DNA of 8,784 nt from Rhizobiaceae bacterium. GTDB lineage: Bacteria > Pseudomonadota > Alphaproteobacteria > Rhizobiales > Rhizobiaceae. The notes below the pieces were generated by a model, which did no database searches, was not told the DNA's origin, and worked only from the letters and a program-made list of their open reading frames with translations. Of this stretch, positions 1 to 6,487 are shown piece after piece. The stretch lies in the NCBI GenBank assembly GCA_020696915.1, contig JAJFMR010000103.1:1-8784 (forward strand), read 5' to 3'. Positions within the stretch are counted from its first letter, which is position 1; every line of letters begins with the position of its first letter. The translations under genes and the position numbers were made by a program.

Positions 1-150
1 CGTAGCCCTACGCAGCAGTTTCCCGCTAACTCGTCGATCAATTCATGCCGTCATCCTGCTCGGGCACGAATTGTGGACCTACCGATCTGACGGCTGTCCC
101 TGATGGTGGGTTGAACTGCTCCAGCTGCCCGGTGCAGATCGCATGGCCGC

Positions 151-175
151 CCGCGATCCGCCCCCGCGATCCGCC
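151..175. repeat. Short tandem direct repeat (12-bp unit, 13-bp period) upstream of ggt
   Basis: The 12-mer CCGCGATCCGCC occurs at 151-162 and again, unchanged, at 164-175, separated by a single C. It lies about 120 bases upstream of the ggt start, in sequence with no recognised gene. A two-copy, 13-bp period could arise from replication slippage in GC-rich DNA. A binding site for a regulator is also possible, but nothing else supports that. Confidence 0.6.
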
Positions 176-280
176 GCAGTACCGCTGGCGACATTCCAGC
201 CCGTTTCGCAAACTGCTTCGTCTTGCCGGAAAGCTTGTTTGCCACCCATTCGCTGTTACTCTGTCGGCTCCCGGAATTCG

Positions 281-286
281 AGGAGG
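281..286 (+). promoter_or_regulatory. Ribosome binding site of ggt
   Basis: AGGAGG is a perfect Shine-Dalgarno core, 5 bases before the ATG at 292. It fixes the ggt start there. The same frame stays open upstream to a TTG at 223, but those extra residues are not signal-peptide-like and lack a comparable site. Confidence 0.85.
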
Positions 287-291
287 GCAGC

Positions 292-2049
292 ATGCGTGCG
301 TCCGGACTACTGCGCTTGGCCAAAAGATTTCGCTTCGCCCTGCTTGCCGTTGTTCTTGCCACACCGTCGCTTGCCCAGACAACGGCGCCGGCGCCCGAGG
401 CGCCGACCGGCCGTGTCGACAAGCCGGCGAGCACGGCCGCCCGGGACATGGTCGCGGCCGCCAATCCGCTGGCCGCCGAAGCCGGCCGGCAGATCCTCGC
501 CAAAAGCGGCAGCGCGGTCGATGCAGCGGTGGCCGTTCAGTTCGTGCTCAACCTCGTCGAGCCGCAAAGCTCGGGCGTCGGCGGCGGCGCCTTTCTTCTT
601 CACTGGGACGGTGCTCGGGTCACCACGCTAGACGGACGCGAGACCGCACCCGCCGCGGCCAGGCCCGAGCGATTCATGGGACCGGACGGCAAACCGATGG
701 CCTTCTACGACGCCGTGGTTGGCGGGCGCTCCGTGGGCGTGCCCGGCACACTCGCCCTCCTTCAGACGGCACACCGGCGCTGGGGTAAGCTGCCGTGGGC
801 GGACGTGATCGCGCCCGCAATCCGCCTGGCGGAAGGTGGCTTCACCGTCTCGCCGCGCCTCAACGGGCTGCTCGGACAGGACGAATATTTGCGGCAGGAC
901 CCGCTCTCGCGCGACTACTTCTATCAGGCGGACGGCAGCCCGAAGCCGGTCGGCACCGTCCTGAAGAACCCGGCCTTTGCAAGGACGCTGCGCGAGATTG
1001 CCGAAAAAGGAGCCGAAGCCTTGTACAGCGGCGGCATTGCCGCCGACATCGTGGCCACCGTGACGCGCCATCCGACCAATCCCGGCGACATGACGCTGGA
1101 CGATCTCCAAAACTACCGGGTCGAGGAGCGGGAACCCGTCTGCGGAGCCTATCGCAGCTGGCGGATATGCGGCATGGGCCCGCCGAGTTCCGGCGGCATC
1201 GCGGTCCTTCAGATGCTCGGCACGCTCGAAGACCAGGATCTCGGTTCGATGAAGCCCGGGCCGGACGTGGCGCACTGGCTCGCCGAGGCCGGCCGCCTCG
1301 CCTTTGCCGACAGGGCTCTCTTTCTGGGCGACCCCGCCTTTGTCGACGTGCCTGTCCGTGGCCTCCTTGATCCTGCCTATCTGAAGAGCCGCGCGGCGCT
1401 GCTTGGCCCCGACCGCTCGATCGGCAAGGCGAAGGCCGGCGATCCGCCATTCCAGAAGACGGAATTCCGTTTCGCGCCGTCCGGGGGCGTCGAGTTCGGG
1501 ACAAGCCACATCTCGATCATCGACCGCAACGGCCATGGCGTGTCGATGACGACCACGATCGAAGATGGATTTGGTGGGCGTCTCATGACGCGGAGCGGGT
1601 TCCTCCTCAACAACGAGCTTACCGACTTCAGCTTTTCGCCGAGCCAAGACGGCAGCCCGGTGGCCAACCGGGTCGAGGCGGGAAAAAGGCCGCGCTCGTC
1701 CATGGCGCCGATGATCGTTTTCGATCCACAAGGCAAGCTCCACGCCGTGCTGGGCTCGCCCGGCGGCAGCCAGATCATTCCTTACGTGGCCAGAACGCTG
1801 GTGGCGCTGCTGGACTGGAAGCTCGATCCCCAGGTTGCCGTCGACATGCCCAATTTCGGCAGCCGCAACGGGCCGACCGAACTCGAGGCGGGAACCGAGG
1901 CCGAAGGCTGGAAGGCGGACCTCGAGGCAAGGGGCCACGAGGTGAAGGTCATCGACATGAATTCCGGGCTTCAGGCGATCGTGGTCGGGCCCGACGGCCT
2001 CAGCGGCGGCGCCGACAGCCGCCGCGAAGGTGTGGCCATCGGCAATTGA
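292..2049 (+). CDS. ggt: Gamma-glutamyltransferase (glutathione hydrolase), exported precursor
   Basis: This 585-residue precursor belongs to the Ntn-hydrolase GGT family. Members remove or transfer the gamma-glutamyl group of glutathione and related compounds in the periplasm and mature by self-cleavage into large and small subunits. Residues 1-28 are a signal peptide: basic start, hydrophobic FALLAVVLA, cleavage after SLA. The substrate-binding DGRETAP is at 114-120. The expected autocleavage site and nucleophile is Thr404 in GTSHIS, giving a small subunit of about 182 residues. Further family motifs are LLNNELTDFS (438-447), RSSMAP (468-473, paired serines of the oxyanion region) and GSPGGSQII (488-496). 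Length matches the family. The loop between DFS and KRP (about 447-466) looks some five residues shorter than in E. coli GGT, so the active-site lid may be reduced. Related Ntn enzymes such as cephalosporin acylases are possible but less likely. The gene stands alone and faces the phosphatase gene tail to tail. Confidence 0.93.
   Translation: MRASGLLRLAKRFRFALLAVVLATPSLAQTTAPAPEAPTGRVDKPASTAARDMVAAANPLAAEAGRQILAKSGSAVDAAVAVQFVLNLVEPQSSGVGGGAFLLHWDGARVTTLDGRETAPAAARPERFMGPDGKPMAFYDAVVGGRSVGVPGTLALLQTAHRRWGKLPWADVIAPAIRLAEGGFTVSPRLNGLLGQDEYLRQDPLSRDYFYQADGSPKPVGTVLKNPAFARTLREIAEKGAEALYSGGIAADIVATVTRHPTNPGDMTLDDLQNYRVEEREPVCGAYRSWRICGMGPPSSGGIAVLQMLGTLEDQDLGSMKPGPDVAHWLAEAGRLAFADRALFLGDPAFVDVPVRGLLDPAYLKSRAALLGPDRSIGKAKAGDPPFQKTEFRFAPSGGVEFGTSHISIIDRNGHGVSMTTTIEDGFGGRLMTRSGFLLNNELTDFSFSPSQDGSPVANRVEAGKRPRSSMAPMIVFDPQGKLHAVLGSPGGSQIIPYVARTLVALLDWKLDPQVAVDMPNFGSRNGPTELEAGTEAEGWKADLEARGHEVKVIDMNSGLQAIVVGPDGLSGGADSRREGVAIGN
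2003..2025. repeat. Perfect 8-bp inverted repeat near the 3' end of ggt
   Basis: GCGGCGGC at 2003-2010 and GCCGCCGC at 2018-2025 are exact reverse complements around a 7-base loop (GCCGACA), ending 24 bases before the end of the ggt stop codon. An RNA hairpin here would be very stable. No T run follows on either strand, so it is not an intrinsic terminator. The bases encode the conserved C-terminal GGADSRREG stretch of GGT, so coding constraint could explain it. Confidence 0.55.
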
Positions 2050-2057
2050 AACGGCAG

Positions 2058-2633
2058 CTATCCGCGCGGAGCGATTGGTTTCCAAGATTGCCGGACCGTC
2101 AAGCTCGGTAGGCCCGCAATCCAATAGTGTCCCTGGAATGGCTGATCCGCTTTCCGGCTGATGGCCTGCCCGAGGCAGCTGCAGAGAAGCAATGTTCCGA
2201 CCGCTCCGTGCGAGATTATCGCGAGATCCCCACCGCGGTGGGTCGCCACAATTCGATCAACCGCCTCGCGGATTCGTCGTTGGGCATCTATTGCTCGTTC
2301 CCAGCCGCGAACGCTCTCCTCTGGATAAGCAAAGAAGGCATCGGCAACCTTTTCGAACTCAGCTGCCGGCAAGAAGCCTGTTGCACTTCTGTCGTTCTCG
2401 CCGAGACCGCTTGCCACTTCGATGCCGAGCCGTAGCCGCGCAGCCAGCATTGCTGCTGTTTCGGTCGCCTTGACCTCTGTGCTGGCCCAAATCGAAGTTA
2501 CTTCGGCGACAACCGGGCCTTCGACAAACCGCCGCATCCGCGCAACACCGCCATCGCTTAATCTCCAGCGATCAACTGGAATAAGTGGATCGATCCTTAC
2601 CTCTGGGTGCGTGATAAAGATCAAGTTCGTCAT
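2058..2633 (-). CDS. Histidine phosphatase superfamily protein with atypical active-site motif
   Basis: This 191-residue protein has the layout of the histidine phosphatase (phosphoglycerate mutase-like) superfamily. An N-terminal strand carries the catalytic histidine in FITHPEV (His9), followed by LSDGG (26-30), ASTEVKATETAAML (50-63), a possible acid Glu79 in GEND, and the second histidine in IISHGAVG (His142). The usual motif is RHG. Here the arginine is Thr8 and the glycine Pro10, and the arginine of the usual SxxxRAxxTA motif is Lys55. The fold is therefore well supported, but activity and substrate are unknown. I have the impression that THP-type members occur in other Rhizobiales. The start is uncertain: the frame continues to an ATG at 2645 and a GTG at 2669, none with a good ribosome binding site. 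I chose 2633 because the family begins just before the first strand. There is no signal peptide, so it is probably cytosolic. GC content is lower than in the dcw genes. Confidence 0.75.
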   Translation of the reverse strand: MTNLIFITHPEVRIDPLIPVDRWRLSDGGVARMRRFVEGPVVAEVTSIWASTEVKATETAAMLAARLRLGIEVASGLGENDRSATGFLPAAEFEKVADAFFAYPEESVRGWERAIDAQRRIREAVDRIVATHRGGDLAIISHGAVGTLLLCSCLGQAISRKADQPFQGHYWIAGLPSLTVRQSWKPIAPRG

Positions 2634-2975
2634 GCTCGCGACCATCGCAAAAGGAAATCGGCTTTCCACCCATTTTCATGACACCTTCAGATAACGTGGC
2701 AGCCGAAGGTCTTCGAGTCTTGTTATCAGCCACCACACCAATGCAGAAGTCACAACGTGCGCCGCGCAATAAAGCAGGGTTGCCCATTTCCTGCCGTCGC
2801 GCGAAAGAGTCGGACGGCGATCCAGGCCGCACAACGCCCGATTGTCGGAGGTTTTCCCGTAGCGGGCCCGGTTATTTACTGTGTCAATCCCGACGGCCGG
2901 GCAACTATCGACGTCCATGAACAGTTGGTCACCAGCCAAACGAGGCGGCTGTCGGCGATCACCTTATCCGATGCT
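2634..2975. other. Low-GC junction between murB and the phosphatase gene, no convincing gene
   Basis: These 342 bases separate the end of the dcw operon from the phosphatase gene. GC drops visibly: I count about 28 of 60 in 2641-2700 and 31 of 60 in 2701-2760, against 60-65% in sampled lines of murC and murB. No rho-independent terminator for murB is evident. A minus-strand frame from a TTG at 2939 to a TGA at 2676 (87 residues; internal ATG at 2918) ends with a membrane-like stretch around WATLLYCAAHVVTSALVWWL. I recognise no family in it and see no good ribosome binding site, so I do not call it a gene. An exact TTGACA lies on the minus strand at 2887-2882 without a matching -10. Confidence 0.5.
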
Positions 2976-3941
2976 TCAGAGCAGCCTGCCCAGAAACTCG
3001 TCGATCTCGTGGCCGGGCCTGAAGCGGCCGATGCGCTTGATTTCCCACTGCAGCCTGATGCCGGACGTCTCCAGCACCCGCGCCCGCACCGTCTCGCCGA
3101 GGAACTCGAGGTCGTAGCCGGTGGCATTGCCGGTGTTGATCATGAAGTTGCAGTGCATCGGCGACATCTGCGCGCCGCCGATCATCAGCCCGCGGCAGCC
3201 GGCCCGGTCGATCTCCTTCCAGGCCGATGTGCCTTCCGGATTCCTGAACGTCGACCCGCCGGTCTTTTCGCGGATCGGCTGCACGGTCTCCCGGTGATGC
3301 TGGACCGCGTCCATGGCTGCGGCGATCGCATCGCCGTCTTCAGGATAACCCTCGAGAACCGCCGAGACGAAGATCAGCCCGGCCGGCGCGGCAGAGTGCC
3401 GGTAGGCGTAGCCCATGTCGGCATTGCTCAGCGTGTGGACCCTGCCCTTCCGGTCGAGAGCCCGCACCTCCACCACGCGTTCCCGCGTTTCGACGCCGTT
3501 GGCGCCAGCATTCATCCGGAGCGCCCCACCAAGCGCCCCGGGAATGCCGTGATAAAAATGAAAACCGCCGATGCCGGCCTGGCGCGCGACCGCCGCCAGC
3601 CGCTTGTCGGGAAGTGCCGCACCGGCCCTGATTTGCGTCGGCGACAGGATTTCGGCTTCGCCAAAACCCTTCGCCGAAAGTCGCACCACGAAGCCGCGAA
3701 TGCCGCCGTCCCGCACCAGGAGGTTCGAGCCGACGCCGACCACCGTCACCGGAACGTCCTCGGGCACGGCCTCCAGGAACGCGACGAGGTCGGCTTCGTC
3801 GGCCGGCTGATAAAGCGCCTCGGCGAGTCCTCCGGCACGAAACCAGGTGACCTTTTCCATCTCGGCATTGGCACTCAGCCGCCCGCGCAGGCCCGAAAGC
3901 CGCGCGCCAAGCGACTCGACCAGGGCCGCGTCGTGCTTCAT
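2976..3941 (-). CDS. murB: UDP-N-acetylenolpyruvoylglucosamine reductase
   Basis: MurB is the FAD- and NADPH-dependent cytosolic enzyme that reduces UDP-GlcNAc-enolpyruvate to UDP-MurNAc. The 321-residue protein shows the FAD-binding VGVGSNLLVRDGG (68-80) and GIPGALGGALRMNAGANG (132-149). The three expected catalytic residues are present: Arg181 in YRHSA, Ser230 in GGSTFRNPEG (proton donor) and Glu300 in WEIKRIG. The start is the ATG at 3941, whose ATGA overlaps the murC stop; residues further upstream in frame would lie inside murC and are not MurB-like. It is the last dcw gene here. In most alphaproteobacteria ddl and ftsQAZ come next, but a low-GC gap follows instead. Expression probably depends on reinitiation by ribosomes leaving murC. 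Confidence 0.96.
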   Translation of the reverse strand: MKHDAALVESLGARLSGLRGRLSANAEMEKVTWFRAGGLAEALYQPADEADLVAFLEAVPEDVPVTVVGVGSNLLVRDGGIRGFVVRLSAKGFGEAEILSPTQIRAGAALPDKRLAAVARQAGIGGFHFYHGIPGALGGALRMNAGANGVETRERVVEVRALDRKGRVHTLSNADMGYAYRHSAAPAGLIFVSAVLEGYPEDGDAIAAAMDAVQHHRETVQPIREKTGGSTFRNPEGTSAWKEIDRAGCRGLMIGGAQMSPMHCNFMINTGNATGYDLEFLGETVRARVLETSGIRLQWEIKRIGRFRPGHEIDEFLGRLL

Positions 3942-5353
3942 GCCGCCCCGCCGTCGAGCGCAGCCAATTCCTCCGGAAGCGCATAGGCCCACTGAGTGAT
4001 GCTGCCGGCCCCCAGGAACACGACGAAATCGCCTGGCTTCGCCCGCTCCCTGATCAGCGGCGCGATTGCCGCCGCCTCTGCGACGTAGCGCGCATCGCGA
4101 TGGCCTCCGGAGCGGATGCGGCGCACCAGCTTTTCCGAACTGATACCGTCGATTGGCTCCTCGCCGGCCGCATAGACCGGGGCCAGGAGAACCGTGTCGG
4201 CATCGTTGAAGCAGGCCGAGAACTCGTTGAACAGATCGCGCAGCCTGGTGAAGCGATGCGGCTGCGCGACCGCGATCACGCGGCCGCGCGACGATTCGCG
4301 CGCCGCCTTCAGCACGGCCTTGATCTCCACCGGGTGATGACCGTAGTCGTCGAATATCTCGACGCCGTTCCAGGCCCCGGTGCGCGTGAAGCGGCGTTTC
4401 ACCCCCCCGAAGGCGGACAGGCCCCTCCTTATGGACTCGGCGCCGATGCCGAGTTCATGCGCCACGGCGATCGCCGCCGTGGCGTTCGAAACGTTGTGGC
4501 GGCCGGGCATGGGCAGGACGAGCCCGTCGATGCGTGTCTCCCCGCCTGTCTTTCGGTTGCGGACGACGACGTCGAAAGTCGACGCGACGCCATCCATGCG
4601 GTGGTCCTCGAAGCGCACGTCGGCCTGGGCATTGCCACCATAGGTGATGACGCGCCGGTCCTCGATGCGGGCGACCATCGCCTGCACTTCCGGGTGATCG
4701 GTACACATCACGCCGAATCCGTAGAAGGGCACGTTTTCGACGAATTGGCGAAAGGCCTCGCGCACCCTGTCGAAGGTGCCGTAGTGATCGAGATGCTCGG
4801 GGTCGATGTTGGTCACGACCGCGATGTCGGCGGGCAGCTTCAGGAAGGTGCCGTCGCTCTCGTCGGCCTCGACGACCATCCATTCGCCGGCGCCCATCCG
4901 GGCGTTGGTGCCATACGCATTGATGATGCCGCCGTTGACGACGGTCGGATCGAGCCCGCCTGCATCGAGCAGCGTCGCCACCATGGACGTCGTCGTGGTC
5001 TTGCCATGCGTGCCGCCGATGGCGACCGCCTGGCGGAACCGCATCAGTTCGGCGAGCATCTCGGCGCGCCTCACCACGGGCAGCAACTTCTCGCGCGCCG
5101 CCTGCAGTTCCGGATTGCTTTTCTTGATCGCCGTCGAGATGACCACCACCTCGGCGTCGCCGAGATTCTCGGCGCTGTGCCCCACGAAGCAGGCGATGCC
5201 CTTGTCGCGCAGCCTCTGCACGTTGGCGCTGTCGGTCTGGTCGGACCCCTGGACCCGATAGCCGAGATTGTGCAGCACCTCGGCAATGCCGCTCATGCCG
5301 ATCCCGCCGATACCAATGAAATGCACCAGGCCGATGCTTTGCGGCATCTTCAT
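3938..5353 (-). CDS. murC: UDP-N-acetylmuramate--L-alanine ligase
   Basis: MurC is the first Mur ligase. It uses ATP to join L-alanine to UDP-MurNAc in the cytosol. The 471-residue protein carries the N-terminal UDP-binding loop FIGIGGIGMSG (12-22), the ATP P-loop GGTHGKTTT (113-121), EADESDGTF (162-170), TNIDPEHLDHYG (181-192), PGRHNVSNATAA (283-294), DDYGHHPVEI (335-344) and QPHRFTR (364-370). HGKTTT together with DDYGHHP is typical of MurC rather than MurD, E or F. The length is normal. The ATG at 5353 overlaps the murG stop as ATGA, and a GGAG at 5368-5365 sits 11 bases upstream inside the murG end, so both coupling and its own initiation are possible. Confidence 0.97.
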   Translation of the reverse strand: MKMPQSIGLVHFIGIGGIGMSGIAEVLHNLGYRVQGSDQTDSANVQRLRDKGIACFVGHSAENLGDAEVVVISTAIKKSNPELQAAREKLLPVVRRAEMLAELMRFRQAVAIGGTHGKTTTTSMVATLLDAGGLDPTVVNGGIINAYGTNARMGAGEWMVVEADESDGTFLKLPADIAVVTNIDPEHLDHYGTFDRVREAFRQFVENVPFYGFGVMCTDHPEVQAMVARIEDRRVITYGGNAQADVRFEDHRMDGVASTFDVVVRNRKTGGETRIDGLVLPMPGRHNVSNATAAIAVAHELGIGAESIRRGLSAFGGVKRRFTRTGAWNGVEIFDDYGHHPVEIKAVLKAARESSRGRVIAVAQPHRFTRLRDLFNEFSACFNDADTVLLAPVYAAGEEPIDGISSEKLVRRIRSGGHRDARYVAEAAAIAPLIRERAKPGDFVVFLGAGSITQWAYALPEELAALDGGAA

Positions 5354-6477
5354 GCGCGATTCTTCTCCCTGAACTCGGTTGCAGACTGGCCGGACGAGAT
5401 AGCCTCTGCAAGGTCGGCGAGCAACCGCGCCGCGTCCGGTTTCCCAGCCGATCCGGCAGAAGCCGCCATTTTAGCCAACCGTTCGGGATCGCCCATGGCA
5501 CCGCCGATCAGCTTCGCCAGCCGGTCCGTCGACAGCGACGCCTGGGCATGCACCTCGGCCCCGCCCGCGGCGGCCAGCGCAGCCGCATTTGCCGCCTGAT
5601 CATGGTCGAGAGCATGCGGATAGGGGACGAGGAACGCCGGCCTGCCGATCACCGCAATCTCGGAGACGGTCGAGGCGCCCGAGCGTGAAATGACCAGCTG
5701 AGCATCGGCGATGCGCCCCGCCAGGTCGGCGAAGAAAGGCTTGACCTCGGCCCCGATCCCGAGGCCGGCATAGGCGGCCCCGACCCTCTCGGCATCCTCG
5801 TGCCGAGCCTGCTGCGTCACGGCGAGCCGCGCACGCTCGGTTCCGGGCAACGCCGCCAGGGCCGCCGGAACCGCATCCGAGAAGAACTGCGCCCCTTGGC
5901 TGCCCCCGAAGACCAGCAGCCGGAACGGCTCGCCGGGACCGGAGGCGCGGTAGGGCGTCGCCGCCGCTGCGATGACTGCGGGACGCACCGGATTTCCGGT
6001 GATCACGGTCTTGTCCCGGTACGCCGTCGATCCCTCGTCGAGGAAGCCGCCGGCAATCGCCTTTGCCCGGGAGGCCAGGGCCTTGTTGGCGCGGCCCATG
6101 ACGGCGTTCTGCTCATGGATGATGATCGGAACGCCGCGCCGCGTGGCGGCGTAGAGGGGCGGCAGCGTGGGGTAGCCGCCGAAGCCGACCACCACAGCGG
6201 GGCCGATGCGGCGGATCAGCGAGCTCGCCTGGCGCACGCCGCGCCAGATGCTCCAGAAGGAGGCGAGAAGCGCGACCGGGTTCCTCGAGGCGAGCGTGGC
6301 GGAGTCGATGGCGTGCACCGCTTCTGCCGGGAAGCCCCCGGCATAGCGTTCGGCCCGATCATCCGTTGCAAGATGCACGATCCAGCCGCGCCCGGCCATT
6401 TCATGGGCCAGCGCCTCGGCCGGAAACAGGTGCCCGCCGGTACCGCCGGCGCAAAGGAGGATCGTGGCGGTCGCCAT
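5350..6477 (-). CDS. murG: UDP-GlcNAc:lipid I N-acetylglucosaminyltransferase
   Basis: MurG is a peripheral membrane GT-B glycosyltransferase (family GT28). It transfers GlcNAc to lipid I on the inner leaflet, making lipid II. The 375-residue protein has GGTGGHLFPA (11-20) and FGGYP (99-103), both glycine-rich loops of the N-domain, then HEQN (121-124). GGSQGA (191-196), RSGASTVSE (265-273) and PYPHALDHDQ (285-294) form the UDP-GlcNAc-binding C-domain. Its product is the substrate of FtsW, encoded just upstream with a 10-base gap. The ATG at 6477 begins directly before the first strand; the only ribosome binding candidate is a weak GGCGGA about 14 bases upstream. The C-terminal tail of about 15 residues after the last helix is variable in the family. 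Confidence 0.96.
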   Translation of the reverse strand: MATATILLCAGGTGGHLFPAEALAHEMAGRGWIVHLATDDRAERYAGGFPAEAVHAIDSATLASRNPVALLASFWSIWRGVRQASSLIRRIGPAVVVGFGGYPTLPPLYAATRRGVPIIIHEQNAVMGRANKALASRAKAIAGGFLDEGSTAYRDKTVITGNPVRPAVIAAAATPYRASGPGEPFRLLVFGGSQGAQFFSDAVPAALAALPGTERARLAVTQQARHEDAERVGAAYAGLGIGAEVKPFFADLAGRIADAQLVISRSGASTVSEIAVIGRPAFLVPYPHALDHDQAANAAALAAAGGAEVHAQASLSTDRLAKLIGGAMGDPERLAKMAASAGSAGKPDAARLLADLAEAISSGQSATEFREKNRA

Positions 6478-6487
6478 GCGGCTTGCG

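Larger units (their letters stand above)
1..291. other. Non-coding or unrecognised leader region upstream of ggt
   Basis: No gene is supported here. Open frames cross the region on both strands, but I recognise no family in any of them, and the minus-strand ones run antisense into ggt. The end of an unrelated gene beyond the left edge cannot be excluded. The ggt promoter should lie here. The best I see is TTGTTT at 235-240 followed 16 bases later by TACTCT at 257-262, too weak to call. The region holds the 13-bp tandem duplication at 151-175. Confidence 0.4.

Noticed and set aside
235..262. TTGTTT/TACTCT as the ggt promoter
   Set aside because: Each hexamer matches the consensus poorly; such pairs occur by chance.
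628..2124. A 498-codon open frame on the minus strand opposite ggt
   Set aside because: It is antisense to a gene with full GGT motifs, has no recognisable domain, and long antisense frames are expected in GC-rich genes.
2859..2887. Minus-strand TTGACA at 2887-2882 as a promoter for the phosphatase gene
   Set aside because: No acceptable -10 hexamer at 16-18 bases (CCGCTA, CGCTAC and GCTACG), and it would leave a leader of over 200 bases.
2856..2902. Small inverted repeats (CCCG-TAG-CGGG; GCCCGG...CCGGGC) as a murB terminator
   Set aside because: Stems are only 4-6 bp, one has a 25-base loop, and no T run follows on the minus strand.
2757..3986. A 409-codon plus-strand open frame opposite murB
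   Set aside because: Antisense shadow of murB with no family-like motif.
4100..5599. A 499-codon open frame on the plus strand opposite murC and murG
   Set aside because: Its composition (rich in H, D, R, A and G) is the usual mirror of GC-rich coding sequence; murC and murG motifs fix the real strand.
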